DNA from: Corallium rubrum
Lineage: Eukaryota > Cnidaria > Anthozoa > Scleralcyonacea > Coralliidae
DNA length: 64,000 nt
Assembly: GCA_964035015.1 (NCBI GenBank)
Contig: OZ036006.1
Span: 6,822,541 to 6,886,540, forward strand
Reading direction: 5' to 3'
Below, one piece after another: positions 12,901 through 21,150 of this stretch. Within the stretch, counting starts at the first letter, position 1. Each line of letters starts with the position of its first letter. A program made the translations under genes and the position numbers. The notes under the pieces are model-generated. The model was not told the DNA's origin. It searched no databases and was given only the letters and a program-made list of their open reading frames with translations.

Positions 12901-15900
12901 TAAAGCTTTGACGTCTAGACCACAGAATAGATACTAGTATCTATTCTGTGTCCAGACTTTTGACAACACTAGTACCTAGACCTTTTCATTTAGCATGTTA
13001 GGTCACCATGATTCAATGATCTGAAGAGACTGTCAGTGTGAATATGGTAGACATTGATGTACAGTGTGAAAGAAGGGATGAGGTAACAATGCAAGTCAGT
13101 AGAGGTAAAAAAGGAGTCCATGCTAGTCAGCAGTCAGTGATTTATAATGTGTGGGGATTATCTCAGTGCTCATCAGAGTCTTGTCAGTGTGGTCTGAGCT
13201 TGACTGGTTTTGAGTGTGCTATCTATTAAGTAGATTAAAGATACATGGGGATTTCTTGCTTTGTGCTGCATTGACCCACCAACCCACTCCTGATAGAATG
13301 CAAGGTGAGTATATATTTCCACTGCTTTGACAGTGTGACTGGTGCCCGGAGGTGGGCTGTGGTGGAGTTGCCATGGTTACCTCTGATCAGGGGTGGCACC
13401 CCCCTGGGTGAGATATTTGCAAAAAAATAAACTTTCAAGTCAAATCCCTTGGGTATATGCCTAGCCTCTGTCACCCTCCTGCAGATCAACATTGATAGGT
13501 GCATTATTACTACAAGAAAGAAAGAAATCCTCAACCAGTCTACACAGCAATGAGTTAGGATATGATTTACTAACCGCTGTTTTCTTCTCTTCTTCAGTCA
13601 ATTCATGTTCCTTTGTTTGTGCCCTTGTCCACCGATTTTCACTTTTCTTAAGCAAAATAAATCAAATTTATAACATTATAGCATTACAGAATGTTTAAAG
13701 ACATACAATACATGTAGCAATGTAATAACAAAGGTTTCAAACTACCTCCACAGGTGGTTGATGAACTGGTGTTATGATCTTACGAGGTTGTGCTTTACCA
13801 CGACTGTCTCTTCGGCCACCACCACCCTTAGAGATTAAATAATACATTAAGAAAAATAAAAACATTAAACGCCTAATCCTTGATGAGCAACATTTCATTT
13901 ACCTGACTTTTCTGGCGAGCATAAGAAGGCAAAAAGTCTGGCATTCCACCTCTGAAAACAAAAAAAGAAATTCAGTTCACACAGTAAGGTGATCAGCTAC
14001 TGTAATACTATGTCATGAAGCATTTATATATGCCTATTTATATATTTAATTAATTTGTTTAGTTTTTATTTATTTATTGTTTTTATTTACTTATTTATTT
14101 ACTCATATATTTATTTACTCATATACTTATTTATTTACTTATATATTTATTTATTGTATTGATTAGTTTGGTCAGATTCAAAGTTTTCAGTTTTAGTACA
14201 AAGTGAAGTGTAGTGTATGCAGTTTACCTTGGTGCAGTCATTTTGCTTGGTGGAACTGGAGCATCTAAAACAACTTCAATGTCTGGGAGTCCAGCTGGTT
14301 TCTCAGTACACACTTGCATATATTGAAATCCCAGCAAAAAGTCCCGCTCATATTTAAGTTTTGTCTGTTCAGTTGCTTCTACAAACAAACAAACAAACAA
14401 AGCTTTTCAGACAACTATAATAATTAGCAAAATGTTTGTAAACCGTTAAGATTATTAGCAATAAAATACTTCATCATGATCAACAATCCTGGACAAAAGT
14501 CTTTGGGACACCATGCAAAAATTGTCAAAAATGGCAAAGTGTCCCATTATACTACCAAAATCAGTAGAGTGTCTTTTCCGGAAGAAAAAAGGTTGTCTGG
14601 AAGTTGGTCAAACGTTTATGTTTTGTGACGTCAACGGCTCGCGAATGCCACGTGGCGTGTGAACGAATACAACAAACTAGACGAATTCAGTTGAATAAGA
14701 TGTTAATTTTGAACGTAGTGTAAAATAAATGTGATACTGTAGTACACGCCATTCAAAAAAACATCTTGTTCAACAGAATTTGTTGATTTCGTTGAATTCG
14801 TTCACACGCCACACTGCATTCCTGAGCCGTTGGCATCACAAAACATACACGTTTGGCCGCCTTCCAGACAACCTTTTTTCTTCTGGAAAAGACACTACTG
14901 ATTTTGGTAGTAGTCTGCATTGAGACATCAGTGTCCTCACTAAAAATCTTAGCAGTTCACCACCTTTTTACTTATATTAATTGCAATATATCCAAAAAAT
15001 ATATAAAAATTACAAGGCAAGCTTTGTCAAAACTATTCTAAAACACAACTTTAGTCTTGTTCTACCTGTTTCACTTTCCTTCTCAATTGTAATTTCATCA
15101 CCAATCTTTTCACCTTTATCTTCCCAGCTCAAGTCTTCATCTGATGGTTTTTCAACTTTTTTTACTACAACTTCTGGATCTTTTACTTTCTCTTGCACTA
15201 CAGGCTAAAATTATTAATTATCAGATTTATTATAGTATAATTTCATTTTGCTTTATTTAATCTTAGTATGCCAACATCGGAACATTTAGTTGTTAAAAAG
15301 ATACTGGATCAATGCAGCACTGAATATGAACCTGTTGTGGCTTAGGCTGTGACTCTGTGAGTTATCTTAAACTTTTAAACTGCATGAGTAAAATCATCTG
15401 GTATTCAACAGAGTAAATATTAAGAGGCAGTTTTTGGCCAGCTGAAGCAGCAGCAATATGTCTTAACAAAATACACAAGTGGCATTGTTGAGTTCAATTT
15501 CATTCAAGCTACTCACTACATGTACCTCAGGTGCTGCTGGTGGTTTATCCATATAAGCATCCATTAAACTACCATCACTCTCTTTCTTATTAATCTCTTT
15601 TAATCGCTGTTTTGATGATTTCTTTTTTGGTTGCTCTACACAAAAAAAATAAAGCAATTAGCATCTGATAGTTGTAAATGCGGTACATAAAAATGAGAAA
15701 CAAATACTTACCTAACAAAATACATTGTCTCTGCGTATAAACGAGGTCTAATGATTCAAGGGAAGACCCCTAGCCAGCCTACACTGTAAATGGCTTGATT
15801 ATTATATTCACAAACCTCCAGTCTTCTGTTGTTGTTGTTGCTGCTGTTGTTGCCTCTGCTCCTGTTGTTGTTGTTGCTGCTGTTGTTGCCGCTGATCCTG

Positions 15901-15936
15901 CTGTTGTTGTTGTTGCTGCTGTTGTCGCTGCTGATT

Positions 15937-15992
<56 letters not shown>

Positions 15993-18773
15993 CTGGTTTT
16001 TGTTGTTGCTGCTGCTCTAGTTGTTGTTGTTGTTGTTCTTGTTGTTGTTGTTGCTGCTGCTGCTCTTTAAGCTAAATAAATCCAGTTTATAACATTATAG
16101 CATTACAGAATGTTTAAAGACACACAATTTTGCAAGCAAAAAAACAAACTAGATATTTCTTACAATACAAACACGATCTCGTATTTTCTGAAGTTCTTCT
16201 TGTGTTTCAATGGCTTGTCTTAATGCTTGTTGTTCAGCATTGGCGCGAAGAACAGCCTTAGCTGGTTCATCACCTCGCTCAAGATAATCTTCAGACTTCA
16301 TCATTTCATCAATAAGATGATAAAATAACCTCCATCTTTTCCTGACAACCAATTATTACATTTCCCTTGCGTTGCCATGTTGTATGTTTGTTAGGGATGG
16401 GCGATACTAGTACAAAATATCGATACCAACGATACTTACAAAAGTATATACATGTAGCAATGTAATAACAAAGGTTTCAAACTACCTCCACAGGTGGTTG
16501 ATGAACTGGTGTTATGATCTTATGAGGTTGTGCTTTACCACGACGGTCTCTTCGGCCACCACGACCCTTAGAGATTAAATAATACATTAAGAAAAATAAA
16601 AACATTAAAAGCCTAATCCTTGATGAGCAACATTTCATTTACCTGACTTTTCTGGCGAGCATAAGAAGGCAAAAAGTCTGGCATTCCACCTCTGAAAACA
16701 AAAAAAGAAATTCAGTTCACACAGTAAGGTGATCAGCTACTGTAATACTATGTCATGAAGCATTTATATATGCCTATTTATATATTTAATTAATTTGTTT
16801 AGTTTTTATTTATTTATTGTTTTTATTTACTTATTTATTTACTCATATATTTATTTACTCATATACTTATTTATTTACTTATATATTTATTTATTGTATT
16901 GATTAGTTTGGTCAGATTCAAAGTTTTCAGTTTTAGTACAAAGTGAAGTGTAGTGTATGCAGTTTACCTTGGTGCAGTCACTTTGCTTGGTGGAACTGGA
17001 GCATCTAAAACAACTTCAATGTCTGGGAGTCCAGCTGGTTTCTCAGTACACACTTGCATATATTGAAATCCCAGCAAAAAGTCCCGCTCATATTTAAGTT
17101 TTGTCTGTTCAGTTGCTTCTACAAACAAACAAACAAACAAAGCTTTTCAGACAATTATAATAATTAGCAAAATGTTGTAAACTGTTAAGATTATTAGCAA
17201 TAAAATACTTCATCATGATCAACAATCCTGGACAAAAGTCTTTGGGACACCATGCAAAAATTGTCAAAAATGGCAAAGTGTCCCATTATACTACCAAAAT
17301 CAGTAGAGTGTCTTTTCCGGAAGAAAAAAGGTTGTCTGGAAGGTGGTCAAACGTTTATGTTTTGTGACATCAACGGCTCGCGAATGCCGCGTGGCGTGTG
17401 AACGAATACAACAAACTAGACGAATTCAGTTGAATAAGATGTTAATTTTGAACGTAGTGTAAAATAAATGTGATACTGTAATACATGCCATTCAAAAAAA
17501 CATCTTGTTCAACAGAATTTGTTGATTTCGTTGAATTCGTTCACACGCCACACTGCATTCCTGAGCCGTTGGCATCACAAAACATACACGTTTGGCCGCC
17601 TTCCAGACAACCTTTTTTCTTCTGGAAAAGACACTACTGATTTTGGTAGTAGTCTGCATTGAGACATCAGTGTCCTCACTAAAAATCTTAGCAGTTCACC
17701 ACTTTTTTACTTATATTAATTGCAATATATCCAAAAAATATACAAAAATTACAAGGCAAGCTTTGTCAAAACTATTCTAAAACACAACTTTAGTCTTGTT
17801 CTACCTGTTTCACTTTCCTTCTCAATTGTAATTTCATCACCAATCTTTTCACCTTTATCTTCCCAGCTCAAGTCTTCATCTGATGGTTTTTCAACTTTTT
17901 TTACTACAACTTCTGGATCTTTTACTTTCTCTTGCACTACAGGCTAAAATTATTAATTATCAGATTTATTATAGTATAATTTCATTTTGCTTTATTTAAT
18001 CTTAGTATGCCAACATCGGAACATTTAGTTGTTAAAAAGATACTGGATCAATGCAGCACTGAATATGAACCTGTTGTGGCTTAGGCTGTGACTCTGTGAG
18101 TTATCTTAAACTTTTAAATTGCATGAGTAAAATCATCTGGTATTCAACAGAGTAAATATTAAGAGGCAGTTTTTGGCCAGCTGAAGCAGCAGCAATATGT
18201 CTTAACAAAATACACAAGTGGCATTGTTGAGTTCAATTTCATTCAAGCTACTCACTACATGTACCTCAGGTGCTGCTGGTGGTTTATCCATATAAGCATC
18301 CATTAAACTACCATCACTCTCTTTCTTATTAATCTCTTTTAATCGCTGTTTTGATGATTTCTTTTTTCGTTGCTCTACACAAAAAAATAAAGCAATTAGT
18401 ATCTGACAGTTGTAAATGCGGTACATAAAAATGAGAAACAAATACTTACCTAACAAAATACATGAAGGCCCAGTGTAAGATTAGCTTCGCTAAACTGGTT
18501 TTTTTTACCTTCTTTAAATAAAGTCTATTATTATTATTATTATTATTATTATTGTCTCTGCATATAAACGAGGTCTAATGATTCAAGGGAAGACCCCTAG
18601 CCAGCCTACACTGTATACGTAAATGGCTTGATTATTATATTCACAAACCTCCAGTCTTCTGTTGTTGTTGTTGCTGCTGTTGTTGCCTCTGCTCCTGCTG
18701 TTGTTGTTGCTGCTGTTGTTGCCGCTGATCCTGCTGTTGTTGTTGTTGCTGCTGTTGTCGCTGCTGATTCTGC

Positions 18774-18828
<55 letters not shown>

Positions 18829-19168
18829 CTGGTTTTTGTTGTTGCTGCTGCTCTAGTTGTTGTTGTTCTTGTTGTTGTTGCTGCTGCTGCTGCTCTTTAA
18901 GCTAAATAAATCCAGTTTATAACATTATAGCATTACAGAATGTTTAAAGACATACAATTTTGCAAGCAAAAGAACAAAGATATTTCTTACAATACAAACA
19001 CGATCTCGTATTTTCTGAAGTTCTTCTTGTGTTTCAATGGCTTGTCTTAATGCTTGTTGTTCAGCATTGGCGCGAAGAACAGCCTTAGCTGGTTCATCAC
19101 CTCGCTCAAGATAATCTTCAGACTTCATCATTTCATCAATAAGATGATAAAATAACCTCCATCTTTTC
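2735..19168 (-). CDS. EIF4G: Eukaryotic translation initiation factor 4G (eIF4G1/3 type), 5' end not found, 5' exon block duplicated
   Basis: A 26-exon leftward gene can be traced, with seven of those exons present a second time. The product is the scaffold of the cap-binding complex eIF4F: it binds eIF4E, eIF4A and eIF3 and joins mRNA to the 40S subunit. N to C order: a novel Arg/Glu-rich exon, polyglutamine exon, KEINKKE-type exon, acidic exon, eIF4E-binding exon (YERDFLLG, fitting YxxxxL-hydrophobic), RGG-like linker, MIF4G, linker, MA3, W2. Every junction found uses GT/AG and keeps phase, giving about 1,150 codons with one copy of the block. No PABP-binding N-terminus was seen; upstream sequence is a nest of mobile elements from 19316 on, so the first exons lie beyond the window or the gene begins inside the repeated block. 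Confidence 0.93.
2998..3395. repeat. Array of piggyBac-type MITE units in the last eIF4G intron
   Basis: Several head-to-tail units, each opening TTAACCCTTTATCGCCCA and closing with its inverse TGGGCGATAAAGGGTTAA, around a common core (GATGTCTTTAGTATTTTACT). The first unit carries TTAACTC at its left edge. TTAA flanks with CCC/GGG termini fit piggyBac-type non-autonomous elements. Successive units share their TTAA or are separated by a short repeated spacer. Confidence 0.7.
4284..4490. repeat. GC-rich interspersed repeat in an eIF4G intron
   Basis: A GC-rich block in AT-rich intron, bounded by inverted GCTAGCCTGCG and CGCAGGCTAACC, with related subterminal segments (GCGGGACCCCC and GCTGGTCCCGCCCG). 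Probably a MITE or short foldback. Family unknown. Confidence 0.5.
4855..5246. repeat. (TTG)n microsatellite with TGC/GTG variants, intronic
   Basis: About 390 bases of TTG trinucleotides with scattered GGT and GCT variants, lying in the intron between exons 4684-4782 and 5352-5559. The long open frames it creates (polyV/L on plus, polyT/Q on minus) are composition effects. Confidence 0.9.
5825..5884. repeat. Short inverted repeat resembling a decayed Penelope-like 3' end
   Basis: Arms TAACGAAATACTGACGTTTC (5825-5844) and its inverse (5865-5884) enclose CACGAAGGACTCGGCTCGAAACGTC, which resembles the GACGAAGGGCCTTCGCTCGAAACGTC tract of the Penelope-like elements further right. Intronic. Confidence 0.4.
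7062..7515. repeat. Foldback repeat in eIF4G intron
   Basis: Two arms of about 200 bases (7062-7265 and 7310-7515) are inverted copies with small differences: TATGACGTCATAGACTCAA on the left pairs with its inverse before 7330, and TGATGAAAATACTGTTGG pairs near 7515. The 40-base centre is rich in ACAA/TTGT. No coding sequence. Confidence 0.7.
7591..9408 (-). CDS. EIF4G: eIF4G linker exons between MIF4G and MA3
   Basis: Exons 9290-9408, 8970-9109, 8194-8271 and 7591-7726. They encode a low-complexity Ser/Gly/Arg-rich linker. Landmarks shared with vertebrate eIF4G are the short GDGWMVSGR and [12 protein letters not shown] stretches and the NRFSAL block, here split across the 8970-9109/8194-8271 junction. 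The following exon carries [16 protein letters not shown]. Phases are consistent with both neighbours. The intron between 8271 and 8970 carries the tRNA-like palindrome. Confidence 0.85.
8408..8862. mobile_element. Palindromic element with a tRNA-like sequence in each arm
   Basis: The right arm (8743-8811) contains TAGCTCAGTTGGTAGAGC (A box) and GGTTCGAATCC (B box), as in a tRNA gene; the left arm (about 8461-8532) has the same sequence inverted. The arms extend outward to GTGACGAACC and GGTTCGTTACTC. The anticodon stem is broken, so these are not working tRNAs; a tRNA-derived SINE copied as an inverted pair, or a foldback element that captured one, both fit. It sits in the eIF4G intron 8272-8969. 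Confidence 0.65.
9186..9240 (-). repeat. Penelope-like 3'-end fragment with degenerate hammerhead-like motif
   Basis: Minus strand reads CTGACGAAGGGCCTTCGCTC, then GAAACGTTAGACTCC: the same tract as at 19869-19908 and 35043-35082 but with GTT instead of GTC at the expected cleavage triplet and weaker flanking pairing. Intronic remnant. Confidence 0.5.
9410..10554. other. Long eIF4G intron
   Basis: Intron between exons 9290-9408 and 10555-10798. I see no exon, RNA gene or bounded mobile element in it; the sequence is unremarkable AT-rich DNA. Confidence 0.6.
10555..13646 (-). CDS. EIF4G: eIF4G MIF4G (HEAT-1) domain exons
   Basis: Exons 13575-13646, 12597-12734, 12432-12491, 12144-12281, 11156-11263, 10924-11052 and 10555-10798. 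They encode the conserved eIF4A/eIF3-binding HEAT domain: [103 protein letters not shown] and the closing [11 protein letters not shown]. Order and spacing match vertebrate eIF4G1. No frame break or missing exon was found. Confidence 0.95.
11305..11808. mobile_element. MITE with TIR TAAGCCCTGTTCACACGGCC
   Basis: About 500 bases bounded by inverted AAGCCCTGTTCACACGGCCA and its near inverse ending CCGTGTAAACAGGGCTT, with further internal pairs (TTAAGCGGG, GCGCTTAACT). No open frame. Lies in the intron between exons 11156-11263 and 12144-12281. Confidence 0.7.
11827..12018. mobile_element. Small MITE with GTCCACACG termini
   Basis: Bounded by AACGTCCACACGTATC and the inverse-like ATAATGTGTGGACAAGG, with internal GTCCACACAAAAACG and CGTGTGGAAGCGG. 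Non-coding; adjacent to the previous MITE. Confidence 0.55.
12735..13574. other. eIF4G intron with G-run and perfect palindrome
   Basis: Intron. It holds a run of 18 or more G residues (about 12824-12841) and a perfect 30-bp palindrome (12921-12950, centre ATACTAGTAT). The rest shows no exon or bounded mobile element. Confidence 0.6.
13746..16341 (-). CDS. EIF4G: eIF4G 5' exon block, proximal copy (copy 1)
   Basis: Seven exons: 16164-16341 (3' splice site could also be at 16335), 15816-16071 (polyQ), 15526-15635 ([12 protein letters not shown]), 15066-15204 ([13 protein letters not shown]), 14228-14378 (eIF4E-binding [12 protein letters not shown]), 13903-13951 and 13746-13826 ([11 protein letters not shown]). 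The last three resemble vertebrate eIF4G around the YDREFLLGF motif and the PRKII block. Exon 16164-16341 encodes an Arg/Glu/Ala helix-like stretch ([19 protein letters not shown]) that I do not recognise. This copy keeps the conserved PRKII; copy 2 has PHKII. Confidence 0.9.
14545..14911. repeat. Foldback repeat in eIF4G intron (also in copy 2 at about 17285-17650)
   Basis: Arms begin near ACTACCAAAATCAGTAG (14550s) and end with its inverse CTACTGATTTTGGTAGT; inner parts pair through GTCTGGAAG/CTTCCAGAC and AACGGCTCGCGAATG with CATTCCTGAGCCGTT. About 370 bases, non-coding. Confidence 0.65.
16486..19168 (-). CDS. EIF4G: eIF4G 5' exon block, distal copy (copy 2)
   Basis: Same seven exons as copy 1: 18991-19168, 18649-18901 (polyQ, one codon shorter), 18265-18374, 17805-17943, 16968-17118 (eIF4E-binding exon), 16643-16691, 16486-16566. 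All splice sites and phases are kept. Visible changes include EQP to EQR at the start of the KKSSKQRL exon, and [10 protein letters not shown] to [10 protein letters not shown] plus PRKII to PHKII in 16486-16566. That last exon ends on a codon boundary, whereas 16164-16341 begins with the third base of a codon, so a transcript joining these two would hit a stop about ten codons later. Either each mRNA uses one exon of each type, or this is a tandemly assembled second haplotype. Confidence 0.85.
18474..18553. mobile_element. Retroposon-like tail ending in (TTA)n, only in copy 2
   Basis: About 80 bases absent from the matching place in copy 1 (after AAAATACAT). It reads GAAGGCCCAGTGTAAG, then a T-rich tract and AATAAAGTCTATTATTATT repeats, like the 3' tail of a LINE or SINE with a trinucleotide end. 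Its presence in one copy dates it after the duplication, or marks a haplotype difference. Confidence 0.6.
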
Positions 19169-19429
19169 CTGACAACCAATTATTACATTTCCCTTGCGTT
19201 GCCATGTTGTATGTTTGTTAGGGATGGGCGATACTAGTACAAAATATCGATACCAACCGATACTTACAAAAGTATCGATACTTTCGATACTCGCAAAAAC
19301 TAATCTATGAAAATCGGTAGGTACTTCATGTTAGGGTACATATAGTGGTTATATATATATTTAATAGTTTACGCTTATGACATATAGTGGTACTTACATT
19401 ATAGTTGTTATATACTTATACTTTATTCT

Positions 19430-19795
19430 TTCCATGCTTTGTATGCTTTATATGCTTTACCTGCTTTATATGCTTTATATGCTTTATATGCTTTACCTGC
19501 TTTATATGCTTTACCTGCTTTATATGCTTTATATGCTTTACCTGCTTTATATGCTTTACCTGCTTTACCTGCTTTATATGCTTTATATGCTTTACGTGCT
19601 TTATATGCTTTATATGCTTTATATGCTTTACGTGCTTCATATGCTTTATATGCTTTATATGCTTTACCTGCTTTATATGCTTTACCTGCTTTATATGCTT
19701 TATATGCTTTACATGCTTTACATGCTTTATATGCTTTACCTGCTTTATATGCTTTATATGCTTTATATGCTTTATATGCTTTAAAAGCTTCTAGG
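19430..19795. repeat. Decamer satellite array A
   Basis: About 36 tandem copies of a 10-base unit, alternating TTTATATGCT and TTTACCTGCT. Continues in the same orientation at 35131 beyond the inserted elements. Confidence 0.97.
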
Positions 19796-19868
19796 ACAGC
19801 GTCGGCCACGATTGAAATCCAAATATTACCAGGGTTAAGTCACGTTGGCCTAAAAAAAAGAGAAAAAT

Positions 19869-19908
19869 CTTCTCGACGTTTCGAGCGAAGGCCCTTCGTC
19901 AGGAGAAA
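19869..19908 (-). ncRNA. Hammerhead-like ribozyme motif in Penelope-like 3' region
   Basis: On the minus strand TTTCTC, CTGACGA, a GGGC/GCTC hairpin with CTTC loop, GAAAC, GTC, GAGAAG. TTTCTC pairs with GAGAAG as stem I around the CTGACGA and GAAA core; stem III is a minimal ACGT palindrome, as proposed for dimeric hammerheads of Penelope-like elements. One extra A follows CTGACGA, so activity is uncertain. Confidence 0.45.
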
Positions 19909-20157
19909 TTAGTAAACAACTCACATGTGGTCACGCGTATTTATAGCAGAGGTACAATGGGAATCACGTGAACACATGTAAGCCAATAAAAACAAAGTAA
20001 ACAAATAAATTAATATGTAATTTTAGCCTGTGTGCAGGTGCTGACCCAATTTGTGGGTCAGCTACCTGCAAACAGGCAAAGAAACAGGTTATAAATTACT
20101 ATTTAAATCATCGGAAAAAGGTTAAGGAAAAGGTGTGGAATATGGTGGTGGAGTGAG

Positions 20158-20589
20158 CTAAATGAAAGAGAATCGCTCATTGAGGCCGTGAGGGTGAATG
20201 GTACCAAGTTTGTAAATGAGACGCATTTCTTGTTTACGACGAGTATCGTTACAACCTGTAATGGGCTGAATGGCACAGATTTTCATGTTGGAAAAGGAGT
20301 GGTTGGCACTGTTGAAGTGCCTGGCAACAGGTTTGTTTTGCACATTGTATTTGACATCACGAAGGTGTTCAACAAACCTGTCACCTAAACGTCTTCCAGT
20401 TTCTCCGATGCAAAGCATGGGACATTTACTGCAAGAGATACAGTAAATGAGGTTGGAGGAAGTGCAGGTGAAACTGTGGGTTATGTTGAACCTACATTTT
20501 GGAGCCGAAATTGAAATTGAGGAGTCTAAATATTTACAGGTGTTGCACCTACCACGACAGCAAGAGCTGGTGCCAACATGTGATACCAA
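20158..20589 (-). CDS. GIY-YIG endonuclease fragment of Penelope-like element
   Basis: About 143 codons. Penelope-like elements carry a C-terminal GIY-YIG nuclease that nicks target DNA for reverse transcription. Seen: a Cys-rich lead (SCCRGRCNTCKYL), NLIYCISCSKCPM, then CIGETGRRLGDRFVEHL and a terminal ERFSFI. The YIG tyrosine is Cys in this copy (Tyr in the right-arm copy), which should impair catalysis. No reverse transcriptase remains; the ORF stops at the palindrome centre. Confidence 0.85.
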   Translation of the reverse strand: MVSHVGTSSCCRGRCNTCKYLDSSISISAPKCRFNITHSFTCTSSNLIYCISCSKCPMLCIGETGRRLGDRFVEHLRDVKYNVQNKPVARHFNSANHSFSNMKICAIQPITGCNDTRRKQEMRLIYKLGTIHPHGLNERFSFI

Positions 20590-20621
20590 GGCTTGCTGCA
20601 GTGAGCTGTGAACAACGTTTT

Positions 20622-20851
20622 TGTTAAAGTATACGTTTAACAGTGTAGAAAACGCGTGACGCTTGAATGGACTACATGATGTATAAACTTTAATAGAAAC
20701 AACTGAGAGTTCAATCTATATGTCTAGTACATAAGATAACTACAACAACAGGAAGTAAACCCCTCAGAGAGCGTCTGGATAAATAACTATCTGTCAAGAT
20801 GATTGATGATGTTCTCTTATTTTCGCACGTTAACCTGAATTAATATTAACA
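20622..20851 (-). repeat. Copia 3' LTR
   Basis: 230 bases, otherwise nearly identical to the 5' LTR. It is preceded in the sense direction by the purine tract at 20852-20862. Confidence 0.92.
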
Positions 20852-20862
20852 CTCCCTCTCGA
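20852..20862 (-). promoter_or_regulatory. Copia polypurine tract
   Basis: CGAGAGGGAG immediately upstream of the 3' LTR in the sense direction, the usual place for plus-strand priming. Confidence 0.7.
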
Positions 20863-20924
20863 AAATAGAGAACTATATATGTAAGTCTTTAATCTAATAA
20901 AGTATTATCCTGTCCGTCAACTAT

Positions 20925-21150
20925 TCAGATAACATTAGTTACGCCCATAAGGTCTCTGAAACGTTGAAATAAAGTCTTTCCTAATGCTTTAGTTAATAGG
21001 TCTGCTACCATCTGGTCTGTAGGACAATGTTCCAAGGTGATTTCGGAATTGTCGACCTTTTCACGAATGAAATGATGCTTGATGTCGATATGCTTCGTTC
21101 TGGAATGATACTTTGGATTCTTGGATAAGGCTATTGCTCCTTGGTTGTCC
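20925..21150 (-). CDS. Copia RNase H C-terminal end, separated by insertion
   Basis: In line with the break at 23033: SKNPKYHSRTKHIDIKHHF, then ADLLTKALGK and the stop at 20925-20927. These are the closing motifs of copia RNase H (KHIDIRYHF and DxxTKxL types). The 7 bases around the break are duplicated by the insertion. Confidence 0.88.

Larger units (their letters stand above)
13708..16447. repeat. Tandem segmental duplication, copy 1 (2.74 kb)
   Basis: From ATACATGTAGCAATG at 13708 to the junction at 16447, this unit recurs from 16448 with only scattered substitutions and small indels, including introns, an AT-rich tandem tract (about 14040-14150) and a foldback (14545-14911). The right junction falls in a TATCGATACC/GTATA stretch, where copy 1 breaks off earlier than copy 2. 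Confidence 0.95.
16448..19272. repeat. Tandem segmental duplication, copy 2
   Basis: Direct copy of 13708-16447 at an initial offset of 2,740 bases. It continues a little further into a TATCGATACTTTCGATAC palindromic stretch. It differs by an 80-base insertion (18474-18553), a polyQ one codon shorter, and isolated substitutions in exons and introns. Confidence 0.95.
19804..20616 (-). mobile_element. Penelope-like element fragment, left arm of head-to-head pair
   Basis: 5'-truncated Penelope-like retroelement: GIY-YIG endonuclease ORF, then a 3' region ending in a hammerhead-like tract and AGGCCAACGTGACTTAACCC. It mirrors 27155-35130. The shared breakpoint lies at a GTTTTCCC/GGGAAAAC inverted centre. 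Confidence 0.8.

Noticed and set aside
13038-13534. Short frames in an eIF4G intron
   Set aside because: No similarity to any family I know, no splice context, and flanked by real exons on the other strand.
15795-16070. Plus-strand poly-Val/Leu frames at 15.8 and 18.6 kb
   Set aside because: Antisense of the genuine polyglutamine exons of eIF4G.
16330-16395. Alternative eIF4G first exon starting at ATGGCAACG (minus strand near 16378)
   Set aside because: The ATG frame is not the frame of exon 16164-16341 and runs into a stop; no supporting splice donor.
19205-19315. Possible separate MITE with GATGGGCGATACT and TATCGATAC repeats
   Set aside because: Only one end is recognisable and it is cut by the duplication junction in copy 1; borders cannot be set.
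20188-20388. Plus-strand frame opposite the Penelope endonuclease
   Set aside because: Shadow of the minus-strand GIY-YIG frame; no motifs of its own.
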